From assembly GCA_900469625.1 (NCBI GenBank), contig UBXV01000031.1, positions 1 through 64,000 on the forward strand: a stretch of DNA of 64,000 nucleotides, in the 5' to 3' direction. The position numbers and the translations under genes are program-made. The notes beneath the pieces were generated by a model. It was not told the DNA's origin. It did no database searches and was given only the letters and a program-made list of their open reading frames with translations. Source of the DNA: Hyphomicrobiales bacterium (GTDB lineage Bacteria; Pseudomonadota; Alphaproteobacteria; Rhizobiales; Rhizobiaceae). Shown piece by piece: positions 1 through 7,288 of this stretch. Each line of letters begins with the position of its first letter. The first letter of the stretch is position 1.

Positions 1-10
1 CCCGCAACCA
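1..10 (+). tRNA. 3' end of initiator tRNA-fMet (partial)
   Basis: The window opens with CCCGCAACCA, which matches the last ten bases of bacterial initiator tRNA: acceptor strand, discriminator A and encoded CCA. A factor-independent terminator follows 13 bases later, as expected for a tRNA transcript end. In rhizobia an fMet tRNA often closes the rRNA operon after 5S rRNA, so an rrn operon may lie just left of the window. Only ten bases are visible; another tRNA with the same acceptor end cannot be excluded. Confidence 0.65.
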
Positions 11-23
11 AAAATACATACCT

Positions 24-59
24 AAAAGCCCGCTGGACAATAACGTCCGCGGGCTTTTT
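24..59 (+). terminator. Rho-independent terminator after the tRNA
   Basis: AAAAGCCCGC (24-33) plus GGAC (35-38) pairs with GTCC (45-48) and GCGGGCTTTT (49-58), with a short AT-containing loop and a trailing T run. It is strong, roughly symmetrical, and fits the end of a stable-RNA transcript. Confidence 0.88.
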
Positions 60-446
60 GGCGTTTGCGGCTTCACGCAATGACAAGGTGATCACATTAC
101 GCAATCGACGCCGGTTGCTGGTCTTCGCCGCTGAAGACGTCCCGTGCGGCAAACGACACAGTGCCAGTCCTCCTGCCTGGTCGGAACTTCTGATGCAGCC
201 GGTTGCAAAATCGTGGCCGATCCGTTGATAGGGTTTCGATCATCGTCTCATCACGCGCCCCGGACTTTGCTACTCAAGATATGTTACAACGCCGCATACT
301 CCTGAAACGGTGCAAAAAACATACGTATTTTCAATTGCTTGCCGGAGCTGGTCCGATCGGATTAATCCCCATTTTCTCATGACATGGTGGATGTTCGGGC
401 ATAGTATGCCAACCTTAGAGGTTGCAATCATCCTGGGGGTCGACGC
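60..446. other. Intergenic region upstream of the LuxR-type gene
   Basis: No convincing gene is seen. The region has an AT-richer patch around 300-330 with a small palindrome ATACGTAT (321-328) and a G-run (435-439) that can serve as ribosome binding site for the GTG start at 447. No clear promoter hexamers were identified. A short open frame at 310-588 overlaps the regulator and has no recognisable features. Confidence 0.5.
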
Positions 447-1166
447 GTGTCCATCAGTTCAGGAATGCTGCGCCGAACAGGCCGGCCTGCGCCTACCGGC
501 ATTGTCATCGAGCCGCACACGCTCGCCCGTACCGCCATCGTTACGCTGCTTGAGCGCGAGCTGGCGGGATGGACCTTCATCGATATGACTTCGACCGCGG
601 ACCTGGACAAGGCTCTCGGCATGGATATCCGGCTGATCACGTTGGATCTGGCGGGGCGGAGCGTGTCGAGCAGCAGCATGCGCGCGGATCTCGCGGCGAT
701 CTCCGAGCGTTACCACGATGCGCCGATCGCCTTGTTGTCGGACACCGACGACAGCTCGATCGCCACGCAGGCACTGCAGATGGGCATTCGCGGCTTCTTC
801 ACGACGTCGTTGCCGATCGAGATCGCGCTTGCCGGCCTGCGCCTCGTGCTTGCCGGCGGGGTATTCTGTCCGCATCCGCTGCGCGCGGTTGGCTCGGCGC
901 CGCAAACCGAGGCGGCGCAGTTCATGCGGCTGCGCACGGACGACATGTCCCATGCCGATTTCACCCCGCGCGAGGCCGATGTCCTGGCCGAGTTGCAGTG
1001 CGGTTCGTCCAACAAGGTGATTGCGGGCAAACTCAACCTTTCGGGTCACACCGTGAAGATGCATCTCCAGCACATCATGCGCAAGCTTCAGGTGCAGAAC
1101 CGCACGGAGGTGGTTGCCCGGTTGAGTGGCAGGGGATCGCCGCGCAACAGCCCGGCAGCCCCGTAG
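447..1166 (+). CDS. LuxR/NarL-type transcriptional regulator with atypical receiver domain
   Basis: A 239-residue DNA-binding response-regulator-like protein. Residues about 172-226 form a clear LuxR-type helix-turn-helix (FTPREADVL ... SNKVIAGKL ... HTVKMHLQHIMRKLQV). Residues 16-150 resemble a receiver fold, with an Asp at position 67 (ITLDLAG) that could be the phosphoacceptor. The N-terminal acidic pair is reduced to one Glu (VIEPH), and the conserved Lys after beta-5 is replaced (GFFTTSLP), so ordinary phosphorylation signalling is doubtful. The start is GTG at 447 behind a G-rich ribosome binding site. It points toward the secretion cluster, a natural but unproven candidate target. No partner kinase is adjacent. 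Confidence 0.85.
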   Translation: MSISSGMLRRTGRPAPTGIVIEPHTLARTAIVTLLERELAGWTFIDMTSTADLDKALGMDIRLITLDLAGRSVSSSSMRADLAAISERYHDAPIALLSDTDDSSIATQALQMGIRGFFTTSLPIEIALAGLRLVLAGGVFCPHPLRAVGSAPQTEAAQFMRLRTDDMSHADFTPREADVLAELQCGSSNKVIAGKLNLSGHTVKMHLQHIMRKLQVQNRTEVVARLSGRGSPRNSPAAP

Positions 1167-1175
1167 GCGCTATCG

Positions 1176-1448
1176 TCACCGCGAGGTCTTCTCCAGCATT
1201 TCACTGAGCGTCGCTGCCGTCAGCATTGCCTCGGCGAGCAGCTTTTTCAGCTTCTGGTTCTCCTGCTCCAGCGCCCGTATCCGCTTGGCATCGAAGCCGA
1301 CGGTGCGCAGCTGGGCGGATTGCCAGCGGTAGAAGGTCGGTTCGCTGACGCCGTGCCGTCGGCAGACTTCCGCAACCGTCGTGCCGGCCTGATGCTCCCT
1401 GAGGATGTCCACGATCTCGTCGTCGTCGAATTTTCGCTTGCCCATCAT
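1176..1448 (-). mobile_element. Orphan IS3-family transposase OrfA
   Basis: A 90-residue OrfA-type protein with the IS3/IS911 helix-turn-helix (KRKFDDDEIVDILREHQAG, VAEVCRRHGVSEPTFYRW) followed by a leucine-zipper-like coiled coil (RIRALEQENQKLKKLLAEAM). OrfA provides DNA binding and dimerisation and normally needs OrfB, the DDE catalytic part, made by frameshifting. No OrfB follows: the next sequence downstream is the intact LuxR-type gene. An in-frame extension to 1517 exists, but the start at 1448 (MMGKRKF) is more typical. No inverted repeats were recognised with confidence. This is an IS remnant or solo OrfA, not an active element. Confidence 0.85.
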
Positions 1449-1649
1449 GGCGTCCTCCGCTGGCTTCGTGCCGGGGCTGGCCAGGGAGGAGGGGCGCGGC
1501 GAACGGTGAAACTGCATCTGTCCTCGTTCCAGGGATGGTTTCAGGTCAAATGATGCAGAATGTTCAAGGCAGCCTCAGGCGTCGCATTCGACGCGCGTCG
1601 CTGCCGGCCCCATCCTCCTTGCGCGCCGAGCCCCTCGGCCGTGGCAGTC

Positions 1650-3092
1650 TCAGTCCTCACGAAACGCCCTGTTGAAGCTGTCGAGCAGCGGCCTCAGTGC
1701 ATAGAATGCCACGCTGCTTGTGCCGGTCTCGATCAGCGTTTGCGCGGGCATGCCTGCGACAAGCTCGACGCCGCTCATCGTGGCCAGGCGCTCGTCGACG
1801 ACATGGATCGTGGCGGCGTAGTAGGATTGGCCTGTCTGCTTGTCGACGAGGCGATCGGCCGAGACATAACCGACCGTGCCTTTCAAAAGCGGCACCCGAC
1901 GCTGGTTGTAGGGCAGCAGATGGACCTGCGCCACAAGGCCGGGATGCACGAGGTTGATGTCCTCCGGGTGGACGCGGGCTGAGACAACGAGGCGGCTCTT
2001 GCGCGGAACAAGGTCGACCAGCGGCTCGCCGGCGCCGATGACGCCGCCGGTCGTGTGGACGCGCAGATCCATGATCACCCCGTCCTCAGGCGCCCTGATC
2101 TCGGTTCGCGCGAGCTGATCGTCGATAGCCCGCATTCTTTCGCTGAGTTGCAGGATCTGCGTCTCTGTTTCGCGCATGGTCTGCGCGACTTCGTTCAGTC
2201 GGTCGCTGCGCAGCTTGACGAGATAGGCCTGGGCCTCGCTGTTGACCTGATAGGCACGTGAGATCTGGGCGGAGATCTCGCCGACCCGACCCGCAATGTC
2301 GGCCTTCTCTCGCTGCAGGTTGAGCACGCGGCTCTTTTTTTCAAGCCCCTTGGTGGTCAGCGTCGTGACGCTTTCCAATTCCTGCCTGGAGATTTCGACG
2401 CGTTCGGTGAGTGCCGCCTTCTGGGCGACGAGGCCGACGATTTCCTGCTGCACCTGCTTCATCTTTTCTTCGGTGATGGCGATCTCGGACCGCATGACCT
2501 GTCGACGGGTTTCGAAAATGCGCTTCTGACCGGCGACGATCGCGCCGATGGCAGGATGGTCGGCCATGGCGGCGAGCATCTCGGGCGGGTAGATGATACT
2601 GTCGGCATCGTCCTGTTCGGCCAGCAGGCGTGCGCGCCGCGCTTCGGCGTCCCAGAGTTGGCCCTGCAGGCTGTCGCGTTCCGAGCGGAACTTGGTGTCG
2701 TCGAGGTCGATCAGCACCTGGCCCGACGTGACGGCGTCGCCATTCTTCACCCGGATCTGCCTGATGATGCCGCCTTCCAGATGTTGAACGGTCTTGCGGC
2801 TGGTTTCCGGCTCGACGACGCCCGAGGCGATGGCCGCGCTGCTGAGCGGCGCAAGCGCCGACCAGGTGCCAAGGCCGATGACGAAAAAGCCGATCAGCAG
2901 GTTGCCGGTCCGTGCGACCGAGCGCAGTCTCGACATCGGCGAAGCTGCGGCGAGTTCGATCGCGACGGCACCGTCCTTCGGCGCATAGGTCAGAAGGCGG
3001 TCGATTTGCCCCTGCGCCTTTGCCAGCTGATCGGCCGCGCTGCGGGCAACGACGGATCGCGACGAGGGCCGATCGATCTGTAGCTGGTGCAT
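1650..3092 (-). CDS. Type I secretion periplasmic adaptor, HlyD family
   Basis: A 480-residue membrane-fusion protein that would link an inner-membrane ABC exporter to an outer-membrane TolC-type channel. It has a cytoplasmic N-terminus, one membrane segment at about 64-85 (NLLIGFFVIGLGTWSALAP), a lipoyl half-motif (HLEGGIIRQIRVKNGDAV), a long coiled-coil hairpin in the middle and the C-terminal beta-barrel of the PrtE/PrsE/HlyD family. The start at 3092 is preceded by AGGAGGGG; an open frame continues to 3173 without a comparable site. It lies 13 bases after the ABC exporter gene and is surely co-transcribed. No TolC gene is in the window, so the channel must be encoded elsewhere. The cargo is probably the two glycine-rich proteins upstream. 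Confidence 0.92.
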   Translation of the reverse strand: MHQLQIDRPSSRSVVARSAADQLAKAQGQIDRLLTYAPKDGAVAIELAAASPMSRLRSVARTGNLLIGFFVIGLGTWSALAPLSSAAIASGVVEPETSRKTVQHLEGGIIRQIRVKNGDAVTSGQVLIDLDDTKFRSERDSLQGQLWDAEARRARLLAEQDDADSIIYPPEMLAAMADHPAIGAIVAGQKRIFETRRQVMRSEIAITEEKMKQVQQEIVGLVAQKAALTERVEISRQELESVTTLTTKGLEKKSRVLNLQREKADIAGRVGEISAQISRAYQVNSEAQAYLVKLRSDRLNEVAQTMRETETQILQLSERMRAIDDQLARTEIRAPEDGVIMDLRVHTTGGVIGAGEPLVDLVPRKSRLVVSARVHPEDINLVHPGLVAQVHLLPYNQRRVPLLKGTVGYVSADRLVDKQTGQSYYAATIHVVDERLATMSGVELVAGMPAQTLIETGTSSVAFYALRPLLDSFNRAFRED

Positions 3093-3105
3093 GGACCATC
3101 CCCTC

Positions 3106-4821
3106 CTAAGTTCCGGTTTGCGCCGGAGGTTGAAGATGACGTTCGAAGATCCGCACGCTGTCGCCGAAGGCATCGACCGTGCCGTTGCGCAGGATGGCGA
3201 TCTTGTTGGTGACGGGCAGTATGCCCATGCGGTGGGTGATGATGACGACGATCATGCCACGCGAGCGCATCCGCGATATGGCGGTGAACAGCTTGCGCTC
3301 GCCGTCATAGTCGAGGCTCGAATTGGGATCATCGAGCACGACGAGGGACGGATTGCCGTAGGCAGCGCGTGCCAGTCCAAGCTGCTGACGCTGAGCCCTC
3401 AGCAGGAGGACGCCGCCTTCACCGATATCCGTGTCATAGCCCTTGGGCAGCCGCATGATCGTGTCGTGCAGGCCGACGAGCTTGGCCGCCTCGATCGCCT
3501 TGCCGGGATCCGATCCGTCGAGCCGGCCGATGACGTCCTTGACGGCGCCGCCGAAGAGCTCGATATCCTGCGGCAGGTAGCCGACATGGCGAGTGCCCGC
3601 GCAAAGGCGCAACGCGGAAATGTCGACGCCGCCGAGAAGCGCGCAGCCGCTGGTCGCCGGTTCGACGCCGGCCATGATGCGCCCGAGCGTCGACTTTCCC
3701 GATCCGGACGGTCCGATCAGGGCAACGCAGTCACCGGGCAAAAGGCGGAGCGTTACGCCTTGCAGGATCTGACGATCGGCGTATGGCAGCGCGTATCCGA
3801 CGCTGTCGAGGACAAGCCCGCTCGGCTCCGGCACGGGCACCATACGGGCGTCGCTGTCGGCGGCTACGGCTATCAGCATCTGATTGAGCCGCTCGAAGGC
3901 GGCGCGGGCAAATGCCAGGGACCGCCAGGCGCCGATAGCGCCTTCGATCGGGGCAAGGCCGCGGCCAAGCAACAGGCTGGCGACGAAGATGATACCGGGA
4001 CTGCTGTTTTCCTCGAGCACGAGCCAGGTGGCAGCGCCCATCATCAGGATCTGCGTCAGCGTCCGCACGGATTTCGAAAAACCCAGAATGATCTCGGTGC
4101 GCTGCATCGCAGCGTCCTGCGCCTTTCTGGCGGCCTCGGCATCCCGGTAGACGATCTGGGCGGCGCCATCCTGCATGCCCATGGCACGGATGACCTGGAT
4201 GTATTTCAACGCGGTCGAAAAGCGCACATAGCTGCGCGTCAGGGCTCGGTTGGCATGAGCGAGCGGTCGCCGGGTCGCCAGTTCGGCGAGGACGGCGAGC
4301 AGCAACAGGGCGACGGCGCTGAGAACGCCGATCACGCCGAGAACCGGATGGACGAGAAACAGGAGCAGCAGGAAGACCGGGGCCCAGGGTACGTCGAAGA
4401 TCAGCGAGCTTGCGGGTGAATCGAGAAATTGCCGGAGTGTCGACAGGTCCTTGTAGCAATCGGTCGCGACCGCAGTGCTGGTGCGGGCGCCGTATTCGAA
4501 AGCGGCGGTGAGGACAACCGGTCGGAGCCGGTGGTCGAGCCAGCTGCCGATGCGCGACAGAGCGGCGCGGCGGACGATATCGAGCAGCGAGCCGATCACC
4601 ACGGCGACCGCGACGATCAGGGTCAGCATGACCAGCGTATCGGCACTGCGGCTCGACAGGACGCGATCGTAGATCTGCAGGAGATAGATGGATGGGGTGA
4701 GCAGAAAGAGATTATAGCCGCAACTGTAGAGGAAGACGAGGCCGAAGGCGCCGGCGCAGGCCCTGAGAGCCATGACCAGATGCGTCGGTTCGCGCGGCGG
4801 AACTGTCGAGTTGGTTGCCAT
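3106..4821 (-). CDS. Type I secretion ABC transporter (PrtD/PrsD-like) with degenerate signature motif
   Basis: A 571-residue half-transporter with a type I secretion membrane domain (about 20-310) and an ATPase domain (about 335-560). Visible motifs: Walker A GPSGSGKST (370-378), Q-loop region LPQDIELFGG (416-425), and the H-switch ITHR (528-531). The ABC signature, normally LSGGQ or LSAGQ in this family, reads LLLRAQRQQ (472-480). Walker B is LVVLDDP (493-499), so the catalytic Glu is Asp. The frame is intact and the length normal, so it is not an obvious pseudogene, but ATP hydrolysis may be weak. It lies between the glycine-rich cargo candidates and the HlyD adaptor. Its function is inferred from family and context. 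Confidence 0.9.
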   Translation of the reverse strand: MATNSTVPPREPTHLVMALRACAGAFGLVFLYSCGYNLFLLTPSIYLLQIYDRVLSSRSADTLVMLTLIVAVAVVIGSLLDIVRRAALSRIGSWLDHRLRPVVLTAAFEYGARTSTAVATDCYKDLSTLRQFLDSPASSLIFDVPWAPVFLLLLFLVHPVLGVIGVLSAVALLLLAVLAELATRRPLAHANRALTRSYVRFSTALKYIQVIRAMGMQDGAAQIVYRDAEAARKAQDAAMQRTEIILGFSKSVRTLTQILMMGAATWLVLEENSSPGIIFVASLLLGRGLAPIEGAIGAWRSLAFARAAFERLNQMLIAVAADSDARMVPVPEPSGLVLDSVGYALPYADRQILQGVTLRLLPGDCVALIGPSGSGKSTLGRIMAGVEPATSGCALLGGVDISALRLCAGTRHVGYLPQDIELFGGAVKDVIGRLDGSDPGKAIEAAKLVGLHDTIMRLPKGYDTDIGEGGVLLLRAQRQQLGLARAAYGNPSLVVLDDPNSSLDYDGERKLFTAISRMRSRGMIVVIITHRMGILPVTNKIAILRNGTVDAFGDSVRIFERHLQPPAQTGT

Positions 4822-4877
4822 TATCGGATCTCAATGCAATCGATTCTGACAAGGCGCAGGCTTGGAACGGCACAGGC

Positions 4878-4915
4878 AAAAATGAGGATCGTCGGCCGGG
4901 CCGACGATCCTCATT
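4878..4915 (-). terminator. Terminator/attenuator between glycine-rich gene and exporter genes
   Basis: AATGAGGATCGTCGGCC (4881-4897) is followed, after one base, by its exact complement (4899-4915). On the minus strand the hairpin is followed by TTTTTG. It lies after the 209-residue cargo candidate and 60 bases before the exporter gene. Partial readthrough would give much cargo mRNA and little exporter mRNA. Confidence 0.85.
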
Positions 4916-4920
4916 GCAGA

Positions 4921-5550
4921 TCATGAACCAAGATCGCTGAGGTCTATGGAGCCGAATGCGTTGATGAAATTATCGAGCGCATTGGAGACCGTCGTGGTTT
5001 CTGTATTGGTGTCCGTGGATGTATTGGTTTCGGTCGAGGTATTGGTTTCCGTGAACGGATTGGTGTGAACCAATGCCGAGGAAATATCGCCGCCCCGTGC
5101 CATGTTGCCGTCGCCGCCATTGCCGCCGACACCGGCGAGAATGGTTGCGTGCTGATCGGCCAGGAACTGCGTGTTCTGCGTGGCCGTCGTGTCTGCAGCA
5201 ACCGCAGCAACGTTACCGCCACTGGTATTGCCCTGATCGCCGTTGGAATAGGCGTCGCCACCGGCACCGCCGGCACCACTGTTGGTCAGAGAGGCCAAAA
5301 AGCCGTCCCGTGCCTGGGCAAGTCCACCATCGCCGCCGTCGCCGGTGCCCCATCCGGCATCCTGCCAGACATGATCGCCGTTGTAGAGCTTGGTGTAGGC
5401 ACCTTCTACCGTTTGCGAATTCGCGACATAGGCGACCGGGTTATAGTGGATATCACCATAGTTGAAGCCATCGCCGCCGTTGCCGGCGCTGGCATCGCCA
5501 GCATTGGAGTCGCTGAGGTTGATCGTGTCAGATGCTTGCGGAATAGGCAT
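4921..5550 (-). CDS. Glycine-rich repeat protein, probable type I secretion substrate (short paralogue)
   Basis: A 209-residue protein of no family I recognise. It has no N-terminal signal peptide or membrane segment and is rich in Gly, Asn, Ala and Asp (GNGGDG, GTGDGGDGG, GGNGGDGN). The stretch DQHATILAGVGGNGGDGN (132-149) recurs in the neighbouring 360-residue protein, so the two are homologous. A Thr/Asn/Glu/Ser linker (about 167-187) comes from 18-bp DNA repeats. The C-terminus (NFINAFGSIDLSDLGS) ends in hydrophobic and acidic residues, as uncleaved type I secretion signals often do. It lacks RTX nonapeptides. The start at 5550 has GAGGAG. Position just before the ABC/HlyD genes suggests it is exported cargo; a surface or biofilm role is speculation. 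Confidence 0.75.
   Translation of the reverse strand: MPIPQASDTINLSDSNAGDASAGNGGDGFNYGDIHYNPVAYVANSQTVEGAYTKLYNGDHVWQDAGWGTGDGGDGGLAQARDGFLASLTNSGAGGAGGDAYSNGDQGNTSGGNVAAVAADTTATQNTQFLADQHATILAGVGGNGGDGNMARGGDISSALVHTNPFTETNTSTETNTSTDTNTETTTVSNALDNFINAFGSIDLSDLGS
5003..5056. repeat. Three 18-bp tandem repeats inside the short glycine-rich gene
   Basis: Units start at 5003, 5021 and 5039, each beginning GTATTGGT and 18 bases long, with a partial fourth from 5057. On the coding strand each encodes six residues of the TNTSTE type. The multiple of three means unit gain or loss would change linker length without breaking the frame. Confidence 0.8.
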
Positions 5551-5751
5551 AGCGTTGCTCCTCTACGTCTTGTGAGCCCCCGTGTTCTCTTCAGCGGTTC
5601 GGTGCCAGCGATACCGTGTGGCAGACGGGGTAACCGCGATTGAAGGGTGCGCGCGATCCACCGCGCGAGCTAGCCGGATATTCGGTGACGGTCCTTTGGG
5701 TGGGGTATGGGGTCGTTGCTTGCGGTGCGCCACGCCTCGATCGCACACACA

Positions 5752-5776
5752 AAAACGCACCCGGCCCGGGTGCGTT
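5752..5776 (-). terminator. Rho-independent terminator after the long glycine-rich gene
   Basis: AACGCACCCGG (5754-5764) and CCGGGTGCGTT (5766-5776) are exact complements. On the minus strand the hairpin is followed by TTTGTG after the stem's own TT. It ends the 360-residue gene's transcript, so the short paralogue at 5550 likely has its own promoter in 5551-5750. Confidence 0.82.
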
Positions 5777-5829
5777 CTTATCCCTTGGATGCTGAAGCGA
5801 CTGGGGCGAGGAGAAGAGCCGCCCCGCCG

Positions 5830-6912
5830 TCAAATCCCGTCGACCAGGCTGAGGATATCGTCGACGAGTGCCGAATGGGCATCCGACAGATTGCCTTCGC
5901 CGCCGAGGCCGCCGACGCCGGCCATCTGCAGTGCATGCTGGTCGAAGAGGACGTGGTCGATCTGCTGTGCATCGGCCGTTCCGCCCGCCGGAACTGCGAT
6001 GTTGATCGGGTGGAAGTAACCGATGCTGACATCGACCATGCTGCCGTTGGAATAGCCGGAGCCGCCGCCGCCGGCCATCTGGCTGCCGGTGAAGATCGTG
6101 TCGGAGGACAGGTTGAACCCGCCGCCCGCGCCGCCGATGCCGGCGATCTGCACGCCGCCCTGATCGAAGATGGCGTTGTTGGTCTGGTGAGCGGAGGCTG
6201 CCCCTCCAGCGGCGCCGATGGCGATGTTGATCGGCGAAAACACTGCAACGTTCACGTCGATCATGCTGCCGATGAAGGTGCCGTCGCCACCGTGCCCGGC
6301 AAAATTGTCGCCGGTGAACGTGATGGACGTGTCGTGATGGGCAGGCGAGACGCTGCCCGAGATGTTGTGGTCGCCGCCCGAACCGCCGATTCCGCCGATC
6401 TGGGTCGCACCCTGCAACATCGCCGCATTGTTGACCTGGCTGGCGTTCGCGGTCGAGCCCGGCCCGCCTGCAACGGCCGTGTTCACAGGGGCGAATACCC
6501 CGACGTCGGTGCTGACCAGGCTGCCAAGGAAGGTGCCGTGGCCGCCGCCGCCGGCATTGCCGCCGCCGCTGCCGGCTAGGTTGCCGTTGCCGCCGTCGCC
6601 GCCCATGCCGGCCATTTCGGTGGCGTGCTGGTTGATCAGCGCGTTATTGCCCTGTTGGGCGTCGGCTGCCGAATGCGGGCCGGTGATGGCGGCGTTGGAG
6701 GGCATGAAGACGGCGAGCGTGTTGCTGTCGAGCGTGCCGATGCTGGTGCCGTTGCCGCCGCTGCCGGCTGAATTGTGGTTCGGATCGGGAACGAGATCGA
6801 GGGGAAGCCAGGTCGGGACCAGCGCAAGGTGTCCGGCGGCGGCTGTTGCGACCGTGTTCTGATTGGTGTTCGCGTTCGGCGCCGCTTCCGACAAGGGACG
6901 AGGTTCCGTCAT
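5830..6912 (-). CDS. Glycine-rich protein with four about 70-80-residue repeats, probable type I secretion substrate
   Basis: A 360-residue protein with no recognised family. After a 45-residue N-terminal part without signal peptide, four repeats run at about 46-112, 113-184, 185-268 and 269-342. Each has a GGxGxxxGS-like block, a VxxFxPxNxAV segment, an Ala-rich A-Q-x-N/D stretch, and an M/I-A-G-x-GGxGGxxN block. The tail DDILSLVDGI is hydrophobic and acidic, like type I secretion signals. The alternation of Gly-rich loops and short hydrophobic beta-like segments suggests a repetitive beta fold, but the RTX calcium motif is missing. The start at 6912 follows GGAG. It is homologous to the 209-residue neighbour and lies upstream of the ABC/HlyD pair. 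Function unknown. Confidence 0.75.
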   Translation of the reverse strand: MTEPRPLSEAAPNANTNQNTVATAAAGHLALVPTWLPLDLVPDPNHNSAGSGGNGTSIGTLDSNTLAVFMPSNAAITGPHSAADAQQGNNALINQHATEMAGMGGDGGNGNLAGSGGGNAGGGGHGTFLGSLVSTDVGVFAPVNTAVAGGPGSTANASQVNNAAMLQGATQIGGIGGSGGDHNISGSVSPAHHDTSITFTGDNFAGHGGDGTFIGSMIDVNVAVFSPINIAIGAAGGAASAHQTNNAIFDQGGVQIAGIGGAGGGFNLSSDTIFTGSQMAGGGGSGYSNGSMVDVSIGYFHPINIAVPAGGTADAQQIDHVLFDQHALQMAGVGGLGGEGNLSDAHSALVDDILSLVDGI

Positions 6913-7288
6913 CGCCGTTTCTCCAATCCACCCTGGGGCACAGGCCCAGCGAAATCGCGCAGCATGAAGGCCGCATCGAAACCGCTATTGTGGCGCCAGT
7001 CGCGCAAAAAGAAGAGCCTGCAATATGGCTACATCCTTTTGGGCAGGAGCTAGCCGTTCGACCGTAGGGTGGGGCGCGCTGCATCGATGTGGCACAACCC
7101 AGGGAACGTGCTGTCGACCGGTCATCATTTATGCATTGAAAAAGAAACAACTTATGCACTAATATGCTCAGACACTTGCAGTGGTCGCAGCGCCGTCGAA
7201 CACTAAGCCCAGCAGACAGGCATACATACACAGACACACCGGCAGACAGATACAGGTGACGCAAAGGCGCGTCCGATCGGGAGGGGAA
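6913..7288. other. Divergent intergenic region between glycine-rich gene and DUF3300 operon
   Basis: About 376 bases with no convincing gene. The right half carries a sigma70-like promoter (annotated separately) and two TTATGCA direct repeats (7129-7135 and 7152-7158) that bracket its -35 region and spacer, a possible regulator site. The stretch 7185-7265 is rich in CAGACA-type repeats and forms the DUF3300 leader. The leftward promoter must lie near 6930-7100, but no clear hexamers were seen. Confidence 0.5.
7136..7165 (+). promoter_or_regulatory. Putative sigma70-type promoter of the DUF3300 operon
   Basis: TTGAAA (7136-7141), an 18-base spacer and TAATAT (7160-7165) lie 120 bases before the DUF3300 start. 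The surrounding 50 bases are clearly AT-richer than the neighbourhood. Confidence 0.5.

Noticed and set aside
310-588. Plus-strand frame before the LuxR-type gene
   Set aside because: Overlaps the regulator start in another frame, has no clear ribosome site and no recognisable sequence.
1176-1649. Complete IS3-family insertion sequence
   Set aside because: No OrfB and no convincing terminal inverted repeats; a TTTGACCTGA stretch near the right side (minus strand) is too short to call.
3091-4419. Long plus-strand frame opposite the ABC exporter
   Set aside because: Antisense shadow of the ATPase domain; Arg/Asp/His/Gln-rich with no domain.
4921-6912. RTX-toxin or RTX-adhesin identity for the glycine-rich proteins
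   Set aside because: The calcium nonapeptide GGxGxDxUx is absent; glycine blocks are GGxGGxGN instead.
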